18,235 nt of DNA from Bdellovibrionaceae bacterium UBA2466 (GCA_002342225.1 DDPO01000120.1:1-18235), one strand, 5' to 3'. Shown: positions 1 through 8,200, counted from the first letter of the stretch. The notes: generated from the sequence alone by a model not told the origin. Numbers and translations: made by a program.

Positions 1-1182
1 AATTTCAGTTACGACCCCAGCTCCTACCGTTCTGCCACCTTCACGGATAGCAAATCGGACCTCTTTTTCCATAGCGATAGGAGTGATGAGTTCTACCTCA
101 ACTGCGACGTTATCGCCAGGCATAACCATTTCAGTACCCTTTGGAAGAGTGACAACCCCTGTTACGTCCGTTGTACGGAAGTAGAACTGAGGTCGGTAGC
201 CTGTGAAGAATGGAGTATGACGGCCCCCTTCTTCTTTAGTGAGAATATATGCTTCTGCTTTGCACTTTTTGTGCGGGGTAATGGTGCCGGGAGCACACAA
301 TACCTGACCACGCTGTACGTCTTCTTTATTGATACCACGTAGTAGTAGACCTACGTTGTCACCAGCTTCACCTTGGTCAAGCAGTTTTCTAAACATTTCA
401 ACGCCAGTAACGACAGTTTTCTTAGTCGGTGTGATACCTACGATTTCAACTTCGTCGTTCACTTTCACGATACCTCTCTCAATACGGCCGGTCACCACAG
501 TTCCACGACCTTGAATGGAGAATACGTCTTCTACTGCCATCAAAAAGGACTTATCCTTTTGACGAACAGGCATTGGGATATATGTATCCAAAGCTTCTAC
601 TAGTTTGTGAATGGCAGGTTCGCCAATTTCACTGGAGTCGCCTTCAAGAGCTTTCAAAGCACTTCCTTTAACTACTGGAATCTCATCTCCAGGGAATTTG
701 TACTTTGATAGTAGCTCTCTCACTTCAAGCTCAACTAGGTCTAAAAGTTCTTTGTCGTCCACCATGTCCACTTTGTTCAAGAAAACAACCATGGCAGGTA
801 CACCCACTTGACGAGCCAAAAGAATGTGCTCTCGAGTTTGGGGCATAGGACCGTCAGCTGCGGATACTACAAGAATAGCTCCGTCCATCTGTGCGGCACC
901 GGTGATCATGTTCTTCACATAGTCAGCGTGTCCAGGGCAATCCACGTGTGCATAGTGACGTGTGTCGCTCTGATACTCTACGTGACAAGTTGCAATCGTA
1001 ATTCCACGCTCTTTCTCTTCCGGAGCTGCGTCGATTTGATCATAACGACGAGCTTCTGCAAAACCTTTCTTTGCAAGTACAGTGGTCATTGCCGAAGTTA
1101 AGGTGGTTTTTCCATGATCCACGTGACCGATCGTTCCTACGTTCACATGGGGTTTTGTTCGTTCAAACTTAGCTTTCGACAT
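1..1182 (-). CDS. tuf: Elongation factor Tu, 3' end cut by window edge
   Basis: Translating the minus strand from the ATG at 1182 gives 394 codons with no stop before base 1, ending in GAGVVTEI. Full-length EF-Tu is about 394-397 residues, so only a few codons and the stop are missing. The protein delivers aminoacyl-tRNA to the ribosome as a GTP complex in the cytoplasm. Visible GTPase motifs are GHVDHGKT (residues 19-26, P-loop), the switch I segment RERGITI (57-63), DCPGH (81-85, containing the catalytic His85) and NKVD (136-139). Domains 2 and 3 follow with no gap. The ATG directly follows the fusA stop (TAAATG), and a perfect AGGAGG lies inside the fusA tail, so it should be translated with fusA as the last visible gene of the str operon. 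Identity is certain from the sequence; the exact C-terminus is not visible. Confidence 0.98.
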   Translation of the reverse strand, partial: MSKAKFERTKPHVNVGTIGHVDHGKTTLTSAMTTVLAKKGFAEARRYDQIDAAPEEKERGITIATCHVEYQSDTRHYAHVDCPGHADYVKNMITGAAQMDGAILVVSAADGPMPQTREHILLARQVGVPAMVVFLNKVDMVDDKELLDLVELEVRELLSKYKFPGDEIPVVKGSALKALEGDSSEIGEPAIHKLVEALDTYIPMPVRQKDKSFLMAVEDVFSIQGRGTVVTGRIERGIVKVNDEVEIVGITPTKKTVVTGVEMFRKLLDQGEAGDNVGLLLRGINKEDVQRGQVLCAPGTITPHKKCKAEAYILTKEEGGRHTPFFTGYRPQFYFRTTDVTGVVTLPKGTEMVMPGDNVAVEVELITPIAMEKEVRFAIREGGRTVGAGVVTEI

Positions 1183-3279
1183 TTACTTTCCTCCTGACAC
1201 TTTGGCGATAATCTCGCTTGCAATATTGCTAGGCACTGGCTCGTAGTGACTAAACTCCATCGTATAGGTAGCTCTACCCTGACTTAGAGAGCGTACTTGA
1301 GTAGCATATCCAAACATTTCTGCCAAGGGGACTTCTGCTTTTATTAGCTGGACATTCCCTTGAGGCTCCATGGACATGATTTTTCCTCGTCGAGCATTTA
1401 AGTCGCCAATAATGTCACCCATATTTGCTTCGGGGACAACAACTTCAGTGCTCATGATAGGCTCAAGAATCTGAGGCCCCGCTTTTTTACAGCCATCTTT
1501 GAACGCCATGGATGAAGCAATTTTGAAGGCGATCTCACTGGAGTCTACATCGTGGTAAGAGCCATCGAATAGAGCCACTTTCACGTCAACTACTGGATAT
1601 CCTGCATTAATACCGGAATCCAAGGCCTCTTTAATACCTTTTTCAACCGCAGGGATAAATTCTCTTGGAACTGTTCCCCCGACAATTTTGTTCTCGAAAA
1701 CAAAGCCACTGCCAGGTTCTTGCGGCTCAACTGTAATCCAAACGTGGCCATATTGACCGCGACCACCGGTTTGTTTAATGTATTTGCCTTCTTGTTCCAC
1801 TTTTTTCGTGATGGTTTCACGGTAGGCCACTTGGGGTTTACCCACATTAGCTTCTACTTTGAACTCACGTAATAAGCGGTCCACAATAATTTCTAAGTGT
1901 AATTCACCCATACCAGAGATGATGGTCTGGTTGGTTTCGGGATCCACTTTCAGCTGGAAGCTTGGATCTTCGATTGCCAATTTTTGTAATGATAGAGAAA
2001 GCTTCTCTTGGTCAGCTTTAGATTTGGGCTCTACCGCAATCGAAATCACAGGATCTGGGAAGTGCATTGACTCCAGAGTAATGGGGCTTCCTTCTTCACT
2101 GAGAGTATCGCCAGTTCTAGTGTACTTTAAACCTACTGCAGCTGCGATATCGCCAGCTTTAACACTTCGAATCTCTTGTTGTTTGTTTGCATGCATTTGC
2201 AATAAACGTCCGATTCGCTCTTTTTTGTCCTGACGAACATTAAGAACATAGGACCCAGACTCTAATGCGCCTGAATAGACCCTGAAGAACGTTAGTTGTC
2301 CTACATAGGGATCGGTCAAAATCTTGAAAGCTAGAGCGCTAAAAGGCTGAGAATTGTCTGGAAGACGCTCCATTTTCTCTTCTGGATTTTTGGGGTTTGT
2401 TCCTTGGATCGCCGGCTTGTCTAGCGGTGATGGTAGATAAGCTAAAACAGCATCTAGAAGAGGTTGTACCCCTTTGTTTTTAAATGCTGAACCTGCAAAT
2501 ACAGGAACGATTTTAGATGCCAGCGTAGCTTTACGAGCACAGGCTTGAATTTCTTCTACAGTGAGCTCTTTACCGTCTAAATACTTATTTAAGCAGGCTT
2601 CGTCCTCTTCAGCCACAGCATCGATAAGTTTGTCTCTTAAAGACTTGCACTTGTCTTTTAGCTCTGCGGGAATCTCTTCTACCTTATAAGTGTCACCTTT
2701 ATCGGTGTTGTCGTAAACAAGAGCTTTTTGAGTGACTAGATCTACTACTCCGATAAATTTGTCTTCAGCCCCGATTGGGTAATTGAACATGACCGGACGG
2801 CCATTGAGCTTCTCAATGATTGAGTGCACCGACTTATCGTAATTCGCTCCAACTCGGTCCATCTTGTTGATGAAACAGATTCGAGGAACACCATAACGAT
2901 TCGCTTGGCGCCAAACAGTTTCAGATTGAGGCTGAACACCCGCAACAGCATCGAAAACTACAATAGCTCCGTCAAGTACTCGTAAGCTTCGTTCTACTTC
3001 AATAGTAAAGTCTACGTGTCCTGGGGTATCAATAATGTTGATCCGGTGATCTTTCCAGAAACAGTGAGTTGCCGCCGAAGTAATCGTGATTCCACGCTCA
3101 CGTTCTTGGGGCATGTAATCCATGACTGTCTCGCCGTCGTGAACCTCACCAATTTTGTGGGTCACGCCGGTATAGTAAAGAACCCGTTCTGTACAGGTTG
3201 TTTTACCTGCGTCGATATGGGCGCAAATACCAATGTTGCGGAGTTTTCTTAAGTCTGTAACTGATGCTGTGTCTGCCAT
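1183..3279 (-). CDS. fusA: Elongation factor G
   Basis: A 698-residue translocase GTPase that moves tRNA and mRNA through the ribosome after peptide transfer. Motifs seen, numbered from the ATG at 3279: AHIDAGKT (20-27, P-loop), RERGITI (switch I, near 60-66), DTPGH (84-88) and NKMD (138-141), followed by the complete EF-G domains II-V to a C-terminal SGGK. The frame can be extended to a TTG at 3294, adding five residues, but that would overlap rpsG by 7 nt. The ATG at 3279 gives the usual short MA... start and an 8-nt gap after the rpsG stop, so I prefer it, although no good Shine-Dalgarno stands before either start. Length matches the family (about 690-705). The gene sits between rpsG and tuf in the standard str operon order. 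Identity is certain; the start is likely. Confidence 0.97.
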   Translation of the reverse strand: MADTASVTDLRKLRNIGICAHIDAGKTTCTERVLYYTGVTHKIGEVHDGETVMDYMPQERERGITITSAATHCFWKDHRINIIDTPGHVDFTIEVERSLRVLDGAIVVFDAVAGVQPQSETVWRQANRYGVPRICFINKMDRVGANYDKSVHSIIEKLNGRPVMFNYPIGAEDKFIGVVDLVTQKALVYDNTDKGDTYKVEEIPAELKDKCKSLRDKLIDAVAEEDEACLNKYLDGKELTVEEIQACARKATLASKIVPVFAGSAFKNKGVQPLLDAVLAYLPSPLDKPAIQGTNPKNPEEKMERLPDNSQPFSALAFKILTDPYVGQLTFFRVYSGALESGSYVLNVRQDKKERIGRLLQMHANKQQEIRSVKAGDIAAAVGLKYTRTGDTLSEEGSPITLESMHFPDPVISIAVEPKSKADQEKLSLSLQKLAIEDPSFQLKVDPETNQTIISGMGELHLEIIVDRLLREFKVEANVGKPQVAYRETITKKVEQEGKYIKQTGGRGQYGHVWITVEPQEPGSGFVFENKIVGGTVPREFIPAVEKGIKEALDSGINAGYPVVDVKVALFDGSYHDVDSSEIAFKIASSMAFKDGCKKAGPQILEPIMSTEVVVPEANMGDIIGDLNARRGKIMSMEPQGNVQLIKAEVPLAEMFGYATQVRSLSQGRATYTMEFSHYEPVPSNIASEIIAKVSGGK
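1190..1195 (-). promoter_or_regulatory. Strong Shine-Dalgarno for tuf inside the fusA 3' end
   Basis: The minus strand reads AGGAGG here, 7 nt before the tuf ATG at 1182. The motif is made by the last Ser-Gly-Gly codons of fusA. It is the strongest ribosome binding site I see in the window, fitting the high cellular demand for EF-Tu. Confidence 0.85.
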
Positions 3280-3287
3280 GATTTTAT

Positions 3288-3758
3288 TTACCAACGATAG
3301 TGGGCAAAAGCTTTGTTAGCTTCGGCCATACGATGAACATCTTCTCTCTTTTTTACGGATTCGCCGCGGTTTTCAGCAGCATCAAACATTTCAGCTGCTA
3401 AGCGCTCAACCATTGAGCCCCCTTTACGCTGACTTGCATAAAGAGTTAACCATCGGAAAGCTAGTGCATTTCGTCGCTCTGGACGAACTTCGACGGGAAC
3501 CTGATAAGTTGAACCCCCAACTCGGCGGGATTTAACTTCGATAGCCGGACGAACATTAGAAAGAGCTTTTTTGAAGACTTTCATTGGATCGTCTTTTGTT
3601 TTTTGATGAATAATCTCGAAAGTACCGTAAACAATTTTCTCTGCGGTGCTTTTCTTTCCGTCACTCATGACGGCATTAATAAACTTGGTTACCAATTTTT
3701 CGTTGTATTTAGAATCGGCAACGACTTCTCGGTGAACAATATTTCCTCTACGTGGCAT
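3288..3758 (-). CDS. rpsG: 30S ribosomal protein S7
   Basis: A 156-residue protein, the typical length for bacterial S7, which nucleates assembly of the 16S rRNA 3' domain (the 30S head) and in other bacteria can act as translational repressor of the str operon. The sequence begins MPRRG and carries the conserved stretch [19 protein letters not shown] near residues 64-82, [10 protein letters not shown] after it, and the family C-terminus AFAHYRW. The ATG at 3758 follows the rpsL stop after one base. An AGGTAGG-like ribosome binding site lies in the last rpsL codons, so the two are translationally coupled. Nothing is unusual in length or composition. Identity is certain. Confidence 0.98.
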   Translation of the reverse strand: MPRRGNIVHREVVADSKYNEKLVTKFINAVMSDGKKSTAEKIVYGTFEIIHQKTKDDPMKVFKKALSNVRPAIEVKSRRVGGSTYQVPVEVRPERRNALAFRWLTLYASQRKGGSMVERLAAEMFDAAENRGESVKKREDVHRMAEANKAFAHYRW

Positions 3759-3759
3759 A

Positions 3760-4131
3760 TTACTTACCTACCTTTGCGCCATATTTTGAGCGGCTCTGTT
3801 TTCTTTTCTCGACACCTGTTGTGTCTAAGCTTCCGCGAACGATGTGATAACGAACTCCGGGAAGGTCTTTAACCCTGCCTCCACGAATGAGAACCACAGA
3901 GTGTTCTTGAAGATTGTGTCCCTCACCAGGGATATATGAAGTGACTTCATATCCGTTAGTAAGTCTAACTCTAGCTACTTTACGAAGAGCTGAGTTCGGC
4001 TTCTTGGGGGTAGTGGTGTAAACGCGGACACAAACGCCACGTCTTTGGGGGCACTCGGTTAGGGCCGGAGCCTTATTTTTTCTCTTCACTTGGGCACGGC
4101 CCTCGCGAACTAATTGATTTATCGTCGGCAT
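3760..4131 (-). CDS. rpsL: 30S ribosomal protein S12
   Basis: A 123-residue decoding-centre protein of the small subunit and first gene of the str operon. Conserved segments seen: [20 protein letters not shown] (41-60), [19 protein letters not shown] (67-85) and [11 protein letters not shown] (from 86). Lys43 and Lys88 are the residues whose replacement gives streptomycin resistance in other bacteria (42 and 87 in E. coli mature numbering). Both are lysine here, so the wild-type, drug-sensitive state is expected from this gene. Asp89, the residue methylthiolated by RimO in many bacteria, is also present. The ATG at 4131 has GAGG 7 nt upstream. The gene faces away from the small secreted peptide gene at 4339. 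Identity is certain. Confidence 0.98.
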   Translation of the reverse strand: MPTINQLVREGRAQVKRKNKAPALTECPQRRGVCVRVYTTTPKKPNSALRKVARVRLTNGYEVTSYIPGEGHNLQEHSVVLIRGGRVKDLPGVRYHIVRGSLDTTGVEKRKQSRSKYGAKVGK

Positions 4132-4159
4132 GTAATTACCTCAAATATTAAACTAAGCA

Positions 4160-4188
4160 CTGGTAACCGAAGACATTTTTAATGTCAA
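4160..4188 (-). promoter_or_regulatory. Candidate sigma-70 promoter for the str operon (weak)
   Basis: On the minus strand a perfect -35 hexamer TTGACA (4183-4188) is followed after 17 nt by TACCAG (4160-4165), a poor -10 match (3 of 6). It would start transcription near 4153, about 20 nt before the rpsL ATG. A second TTGACG at 4208-4213 has no acceptable -10. The true str promoter may lie elsewhere in 4132-4265. Confidence 0.3.
4172..4186. repeat. Perfect 6-bp inverted repeat in the str leader
   Basis: GACATT at 4172-4177 and AATGTC at 4181-4186, separated by TTT, form a perfect inverted repeat that overlaps the candidate str -35 box. It could be a small operator or a hairpin, or chance. 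Confidence 0.4.
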
Positions 4189-4265
4189 TGGAATTGAGGG
4201 TATTTCGCGTCAATTTTCGGCAAAGCATAGTCGCAAAATCCATCATTTTCGGGGGTAAAGGGGGA

Positions 4266-4294
4266 TTGACTCAAAATAGGCTTTCCACTAAAAC
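4266..4294 (+). promoter_or_regulatory. Sigma-70-type promoter for the small secreted peptide gene
   Basis: TTGACT (4266-4271), a 17-nt spacer and TAAAAC (4289-4294) give 5/6 and 4/6 matches at ideal spacing. The predicted start is near 4301, leaving a leader of about 38 nt before the ATG at 4339. It lies back to back with the str operon control region. Confidence 0.6.
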
Positions 4295-4300
4295 CCACCC

Positions 4301-4320
4301 GGCACCAAACATGTGGTGTC
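4301..4320 (+). promoter_or_regulatory. 5' leader hairpin
   Basis: GGCACCA (4301-4307) can pair with TGGTGTC (4314-4320) as a 7-bp stem with one G-U pair and a 6-nt loop, exactly at the predicted 5' end of the transcript from the promoter at 4266-4294. A hairpin at the extreme 5' end often stabilises a small mRNA. No T-run follows, so it is not a terminator. The role is inferred. Confidence 0.45.
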
Positions 4321-4338
4321 TATTTAGGAGTATCTGCG

Positions 4339-4533
4339 ATGTATAGCAAGTTCTTTCTCGTTTTTTTCTCATTGTTTCTTCTATTGCTGTCGGGACTTGC
4401 TGAGACTTTGCAGAAAAAAGGGGCAACCAAGGCAGATTTGAGTTTCACCAGCCAATGCCGTGTTCACTTAACTCCGTCTTTAAATTCGAAATCGAACCAA
4501 TTCCAATTGGTCCGTGAAGTTCTCTGCGATTAA
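4339..4533 (+). CDS. Small secreted peptide, unrecognised
   Basis: A 64-residue protein that I do not recognise. Residues 1-21 form a classical signal peptide: a short N-region with Lys4, a hydrophobic core of about 14 residues rich in Phe and Leu, and a probable signal peptidase I site after SGLA (21). The mature part would be about 43 residues, polar and mildly basic, with two cysteines (Cys40 and Cys63) that could form one disulfide in the periplasm. Evidence that it is real: its own promoter at 4266-4294, a leader hairpin, AGGAG at 4326-4330 spaced 8 nt from the ATG, and a coherent signal peptide. It is divergent from rpsL and 85 nt upstream of the HD phosphohydrolase gene. No lipobox is present. 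The function is unknown. Confidence 0.7.
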   Translation: MYSKFFLVFFSLFLLLLSGLAETLQKKGATKADLSFTSQCRVHLTPSLNSKSNQFQLVREVLCD

Positions 4534-4618
4534 TACTTTTAGACTCGCCATGTAAATTATTCTTGTTTTTACTGCAGATGTGGTACTTTATGCAGAATCA
4601 ACACTCGAGTAATTTCTC

Positions 4619-6046
4619 ATGAGCCAACGAAAATTTGCTAAACCCCTAGTTGTTAGAGATGAAATTCACGGTGATATTGGTTTTGATAACCTTCTCAGAC
4701 AAGTCATAGATCATCCTTATTTTCAAAGACTTAGGTATATAAAACAGTTGGGGTTGGCGGAATATGTTTTCCCATGTGCAACCCATACTCGATTTCAACA
4801 CTCCTTAGGAGCTAGCTTTTTGGCCGGACAGTATTTTGAGACCATGATTAAAGCTTGGTTGGGCTCAAACTTCGAGTTTGAAGGCAAAGTGGGTCAGACT
4901 CAATTATTTGCGAAGAAGACTAAGAAAGTGATGCAAACTGTAGCTGATTGTCCTGATTCAAGACAGTTTTGGTGGCAAACAGTGAGTTTGGCTGGGTTAC
5001 TTCATGATGTTGGGCATGGTCCTTGGAGCCATACCTTTGAGTACTTGGACCTTAATCAGAATCTTACTGAGGTCACTTCCCAAATCAAGGGGGCTGTCGG
5101 TAAGTATTTCGCAGACCTCAAAAATCAGGGGAAGAAGCTGTATCATGAGGATATTTCGGTTCTCTACATTTTCTCAATTTTTAAAGAGCTAGGGGTCGAC
5201 GAACAATTCTTTTTGCCCGTTTCGCTTTTAGTGAATCATAAAATGGCAGAAGGAATCTTCAAAGATTCAATGGAGAAAGATCTAGCGGCCAATTTGAAGA
5301 AATTGAGTATCAAAGGTGGAATTGAAACTCATCAGTTATTGCGCCCAGTGATTTCTGGTCCTTTTGACGTAGATAGAATTGACTACATTCAGCGCGATGG
5401 CCGTAATTGTGGAGTTCATATTGGCGGAATCGAGTGGAGAAGAATTGTGACCAAGCTCGTGCCTTGTTTGGCAGATCATGCAGGCACCAAACGCGAACCT
5501 AGAGAAGTTGTTCTAATATCAAATATCAAGAATCAGCATGTGATCGATGATTTTATTTTTAGTTTATTTCAAATGTATGCCCAAGTTTATATGCACCCAA
5601 AAATTGTTGGGGTTGAGGAGATTGCTAAGCGTCTTTTAAAAAAGCGAGTCGATGTGAAGTCGAAACCTGATGTCACTTTTGAACTTCATGCTTCGCTTTC
5701 TGATGAGAAGTTTAGAACCATGTTGGTCAACGATTTTGGAGTTCCAGAGATTGAAAGTATCTTGCTACGACGTCCTGGGTATCATTTTTCCGTGGCCAGT
5801 TCGCCCCCAGCCGATAACGTGATGGACCGAGAGCTTAAGAAACATGGGTACAGTCTCATTAACACTTTGGACAGGCCGATGATGAAAGATAGTGTCGGCG
5901 TGTTTCTCTTTAGCTCATTTAGGAATTCTAAATCGGGTACAGTTGAGTTTTTCCTAGAACCATGGACCAAAGTTTCCCCCATCGCCAAACAGTTTTTTAG
6001 CATCAATTATTCGCCTAAGCTTTGGATTCAAAGCACGGTGGTTTAA
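4619..6046 (+). CDS. HD-domain phosphohydrolase, SAMHD1-like (COG1078 type)
   Basis: A 475-residue cytoplasmic metal-dependent phosphohydrolase. The active site can be laid out against human SAMHD1: RFQH (Arg58, His61), LLHDVGHGPWSH (His129, Asp130, His133, His138), YHEDISV (His176) and the fourth metal ligand in DVDRIDY (Asp252, with Tyr256). All metal-binding and catalytic positions are kept, so the enzyme should be active. The likely substrates are deoxynucleoside triphosphates, cleaved to nucleoside and tripolyphosphate, but bacterial members vary. The spacing between His61 and the HD pair (67 residues) looks long, suggesting an insertion at about 80-118 rich in Lys, Gln and Phe. The ribosome binding site is weak. 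The gene appears to be co-transcribed with marC, which starts 2 nt after its stop. Family is confident; substrate is inferred. Confidence 0.88.
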   Translation: MSQRKFAKPLVVRDEIHGDIGFDNLLRQVIDHPYFQRLRYIKQLGLAEYVFPCATHTRFQHSLGASFLAGQYFETMIKAWLGSNFEFEGKVGQTQLFAKKTKKVMQTVADCPDSRQFWWQTVSLAGLLHDVGHGPWSHTFEYLDLNQNLTEVTSQIKGAVGKYFADLKNQGKKLYHEDISVLYIFSIFKELGVDEQFFLPVSLLVNHKMAEGIFKDSMEKDLAANLKKLSIKGGIETHQLLRPVISGPFDVDRIDYIQRDGRNCGVHIGGIEWRRIVTKLVPCLADHAGTKREPREVVLISNIKNQHVIDDFIFSLFQMYAQVYMHPKIVGVEEIAKRLLKKRVDVKSKPDVTFELHASLSDEKFRTMLVNDFGVPEIESILLRRPGYHFSVASSPPADNVMDRELKKHGYSLINTLDRPMMKDSVGVFLFSSFRNSKSGTVEFFLEPWTKVSPIAKQFFSINYSPKLWIQSTVV

Positions 6047-6048
6047 TC

Positions 6049-6672
6049 ATGAGAGCATTTCTTCCTATTTGGATTTCCACACTGGGAGTTATTTTCGCAA
6101 TCGTTGATCCGTTTGGATATGTTCCAATTTTTCTAACGATGACAGCGAAAGACTCTGACGAACAAAAAAGAAAAATGCTCAAAAAAGCTTGTGGAACTGC
6201 TTTTTTGGTTTTGACCTCATCCGCTTTTTTAGGAAATGCGGTTCTAAGATTCTTTGGAATTTCAATTCCAGCCTTACAGATCTCTGGTGGGCTTATACTT
6301 CTTGTGATTGCCTTTGAAATGGTGAAAGTAATCCCAACTCCAGAGAAGATTACTGCAAATGAGGAGAGTGAAGGACGAAACAAAGAGGATATTTCGATTA
6401 TTCCTCTAGCTATTCCGATGCTTTCGGGCCCAGCATCGATAGCCAGCGTGGTTGTATTAAGCGCCAAGGAAGATAGTTTGTTTCTTTACCCGGCCATTAT
6501 ACTGTCCATTCTAGTGACTTTGGGGTTCACCTATTTGATTTTGCGTTCGGCTTCCAGAATTTTTGAAAGAGTCGGGCTCACCGGACTTAATGTAATGACT
6601 CGAGTGATGGGACTTCTCTTATCGGCGATGGCAGTTCAGTTTGTGATCGATGGGTATTTGGGGATTAAGTAA
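6049..6672 (+). CDS. MarC-family integral membrane protein
   Basis: A 207-residue inner-membrane protein with about six hydrophobic segments. It shows the family signatures FAIVDPFGYVPIFLTM near residues 15-30, PLAIPMLSGPASI in the middle, and a C-terminal VMTRVMGLLLSAMAVQF segment. MarC proteins (UPF0056/COG2095) have no settled function; the old link to multiple antibiotic resistance has not held up. I start it at the ATG 2 nt after the HD gene stop. The frame also runs back to a TTG at 6022, but that adds nine polar residues ahead of the first membrane segment and overlaps the upstream gene. GGTGG at 6037-6041 may serve as ribosome binding site. The family is confident and the function unknown. 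Confidence 0.9.
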   Translation: MRAFLPIWISTLGVIFAIVDPFGYVPIFLTMTAKDSDEQKRKMLKKACGTAFLVLTSSAFLGNAVLRFFGISIPALQISGGLILLVIAFEMVKVIPTPEKITANEESEGRNKEDISIIPLAIPMLSGPASIASVVVLSAKEDSLFLYPAIILSILVTLGFTYLILRSASRIFERVGLTGLNVMTRVMGLLLSAMAVQFVIDGYLGIK

Positions 6673-7647
6673 GTGGGTGAATTCGAGCTTATTGATAACT
6701 TCAAGAAAATCTTAGCCAAACCCTCAAAGAGTGTACTGGTCGGAATAGGGGACGATACTGCAGTGACTTTGCCCCCCAAAAGTCGCCTCCTGTGGACCAT
6801 TGACTGTGTAGTTGAGAACATACACTTCGATTTCTCTTATTCGAGTCCCAAAGAAGTAGGTTGGAAGGCTCTAGCTGTGAATTTGAGCGACATCGCGGCC
6901 ATGGGAGGAAAATCTTGTTATGCTCTGGTTTCTTTGGTCATTCCAAAAAGAATCACCGAAAAAAAACTGAGCGAAATTTACCAAGGGATTAAAGAGTGTG
7001 CCCAGTGGGCTAAAGTAGACGTTATCGGTGGCAATATCTCAAAAGGTGATAGTGACTTTGTGCTCGATATTACAGTGATTGGAGAAGCTTCCAAACCTCT
7101 CACTAGGAGCGGCGCTCAAGAAGGGGAGTGTGTTGCAGTGACTGGAGCATCTGGGTTTTCAGCTGCAGGTTTTTGTGCGCTTAAAAAATGGGGAAAGCGA
7201 GCAAGGTCAAAATACCCGGAATCCACCGAACATCATCTAAGACCCAAGCCTAGGTTGGATTTTGCGCAAGTTTTGGCGAAGAATGGAGTGTCTTCATTAA
7301 TAGATATTAGCGATGGCTTGTCTAGTGAGCTCAATCATCTTTCCAAAGAATCTAAAGTTGGAATTGAAATCGAGGAGAAGCTTCTCCCTTTTGAGCCCGA
7401 AGTTAAGAAGATCGCCGAGGAAATGAATCGAGACCCATTGAGTTTTATTCTTCATGGCGGGGAGGAGTACGAGCTTCTCATGACCTTCCCCTTCTCAAAG
7501 TTTGCTTCAATTTCTGGATTAGCGCTCCAATACGGAGTGCCATTAACAATGATTGGTCATACCGTTCGCTCGCCTCGAAAAGTTCAACTGAGAGACCGAA
7601 AAGGAAAACTCAAAAATCTTCTTCCCAAGGGCTGGACTCACTTTTAG
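6673..7647 (+). CDS. thiL: Thiamine-monophosphate kinase
   Basis: A 324-residue enzyme of the PurM/ThiL fold that uses ATP to convert thiamine monophosphate to thiamine diphosphate, the last step of cofactor synthesis, in the cytoplasm. Motifs seen: GIGDDTA (24-30), TIDCVVENIHF (42-52), NLSDIAAMGG (70-79), IGGNIS (118-123), DISDGLSSEL (211-220) and HGGEEYELL (261-269). The metal-binding Asp pair and the loops that bind ATP and phosphate are all there. The GTG start at 6673 follows the marC stop with no gap (TAAGTG), so translation probably re-initiates from marC. Length matches the family (about 310-330). No other thi gene and no TPP riboswitch is visible, so it is expressed as part of the HD-marC-thiL unit. 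Confidence 0.96.
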   Translation: MGEFELIDNFKKILAKPSKSVLVGIGDDTAVTLPPKSRLLWTIDCVVENIHFDFSYSSPKEVGWKALAVNLSDIAAMGGKSCYALVSLVIPKRITEKKLSEIYQGIKECAQWAKVDVIGGNISKGDSDFVLDITVIGEASKPLTRSGAQEGECVAVTGASGFSAAGFCALKKWGKRARSKYPESTEHHLRPKPRLDFAQVLAKNGVSSLIDISDGLSSELNHLSKESKVGIEIEEKLLPFEPEVKKIAEEMNRDPLSFILHGGEEYELLMTFPFSKFASISGLALQYGVPLTMIGHTVRSPRKVQLRDRKGKLKNLLPKGWTHF

Positions 7648-7684
7648 TAACCGACTTGGTTTAATTCTTTACTTACGGATATAC

Positions 7685-7712
7685 TTGTAAGAGATTTAAT
7701 CTCAACTATAAC
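7685..7712 (+). promoter_or_regulatory. Sigma-70-type promoter with palindromic spacer
   Basis: TTGTAA (7685-7690), a 16-nt spacer and TATAAC (7707-7712, 5 of 6) form a good promoter ahead of the barrel-cca-meaB-heptose unit. The expected start is near 7719, only about 7 nt before the ATG at 7726, so the transcript would have a very short leader. The spacer starts with an inverted repeat, GAGATT-T-AATCTC (7691-7703). Confidence 0.55.
7691..7703. repeat. Inverted repeat within promoter spacer, possible operator
   Basis: GAGATT and AATCTC flank a single T, a perfect 6-bp inverted repeat directly behind the -35 box of the promoter at 7685-7712. The position suits a repressor or activator site. 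No regulator gene stands next to it, so the role is a guess. Confidence 0.4.
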
Positions 7713-7725
7713 GGGCGTTTAAGAG

Positions 7726-8199
7726 ATGATAAAAAAATTACTGCTGGCATTTAGCCTTCTCTCACAAGTGACTTTCGGGGCCCCTTCAAGGGGCGACTGG
7801 TTGGCGGGTGGAGGTTTTGGGTTAACTTTGGGCCCCACGTTAGTGATGTTAAGCCCCCAATTAGAGTATGTTTATAAGCCGGATTTAACTTTCGGCAGTT
7901 TGGTTCAAATGGGCTTGGCCGGTGATGGCGTACTTTTTACTGTATCGGGAACCTGTCGAGCTGTTTTTGGGGATCCAGCGGCTAAAGTAAGACCCACATT
8001 TGAAGGTGGTTTGGGGCTTGCGATGGCATCGAATCTTTATGCCTCATCGGTTGGAGTTCATATTTTGGCAGCGGGGGGAGTGGATTACATTTACGACAAA
8101 GATGTGACTTTAGGAACTATGTTGCGCTTGAACTTTGCTCCTCCCTTAAAGAGCATGTTTTTAAGTTGGCCGATGATTTTAGCGCGGTTCAAACTTTAA
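7726..8199 (+). CDS. Small exported, probably outer-membrane beta-barrel protein
   Basis: A 157-residue protein I cannot name. It opens with a signal peptide (MIKKLLLAFSLLSQVTFG, cleavage near residue 18-19). The mature part of about 138 residues is rich in Gly, Leu and aromatic residues in short alternating stretches such as GGGFGLTLGPTLVML and VYKPDLTFGSLVQMG, as in small outer-membrane barrels. It ends ARFKL, with Phe third from last. One cysteine is present (in SGTCRAVFG). The ATG has only AAGAG pressed against it as ribosome binding site and probably a very short leader. The cca gene begins 1 nt after its stop, so it leads a transcription unit with heptose genes and may belong to the envelope. 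Export is well supported; the barrel fold is inferred. Confidence 0.7.
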   Translation: MIKKLLLAFSLLSQVTFGAPSRGDWLAGGGFGLTLGPTLVMLSPQLEYVYKPDLTFGSLVQMGLAGDGVLFTVSGTCRAVFGDPAAKVRPTFEGGLGLAMASNLYASSVGVHILAAGGVDYIYDKDVTLGTMLRLNFAPPLKSMFLSWPMILARFKL

Positions 8200-8200
8200 A

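Noticed and set aside
1859..2233. 124-residue plus-strand reading frame opposite fusA
   Set aside because: It is a shadow of the EF-G gene, with no ribosome binding site and no protein-like character, as are the other frames opposite the str operon.
4572..4595. CTGCA ... TGCAG inverted repeat before the HD phosphohydrolase gene
   Set aside because: A 5-bp stem with a 14-nt loop and no T-run. I see no convincing promoter or terminator in 4534-4618.
6022..6048. Upstream TTG start for the MarC gene
   Set aside because: It would overlap the HD gene by 25 nt and add nine polar residues before the first membrane segment; the ATG at 6049 fits the family.
6015..6467. 150-residue minus-strand reading frame opposite marC
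   Set aside because: Complement of a hydrophobic membrane gene; the plus strand carries clear MarC motifs.
6600..6672. TPP riboswitch ahead of thiL
   Set aside because: The region is marC coding sequence and thiL starts directly at the marC stop. No thi-box pattern was seen.
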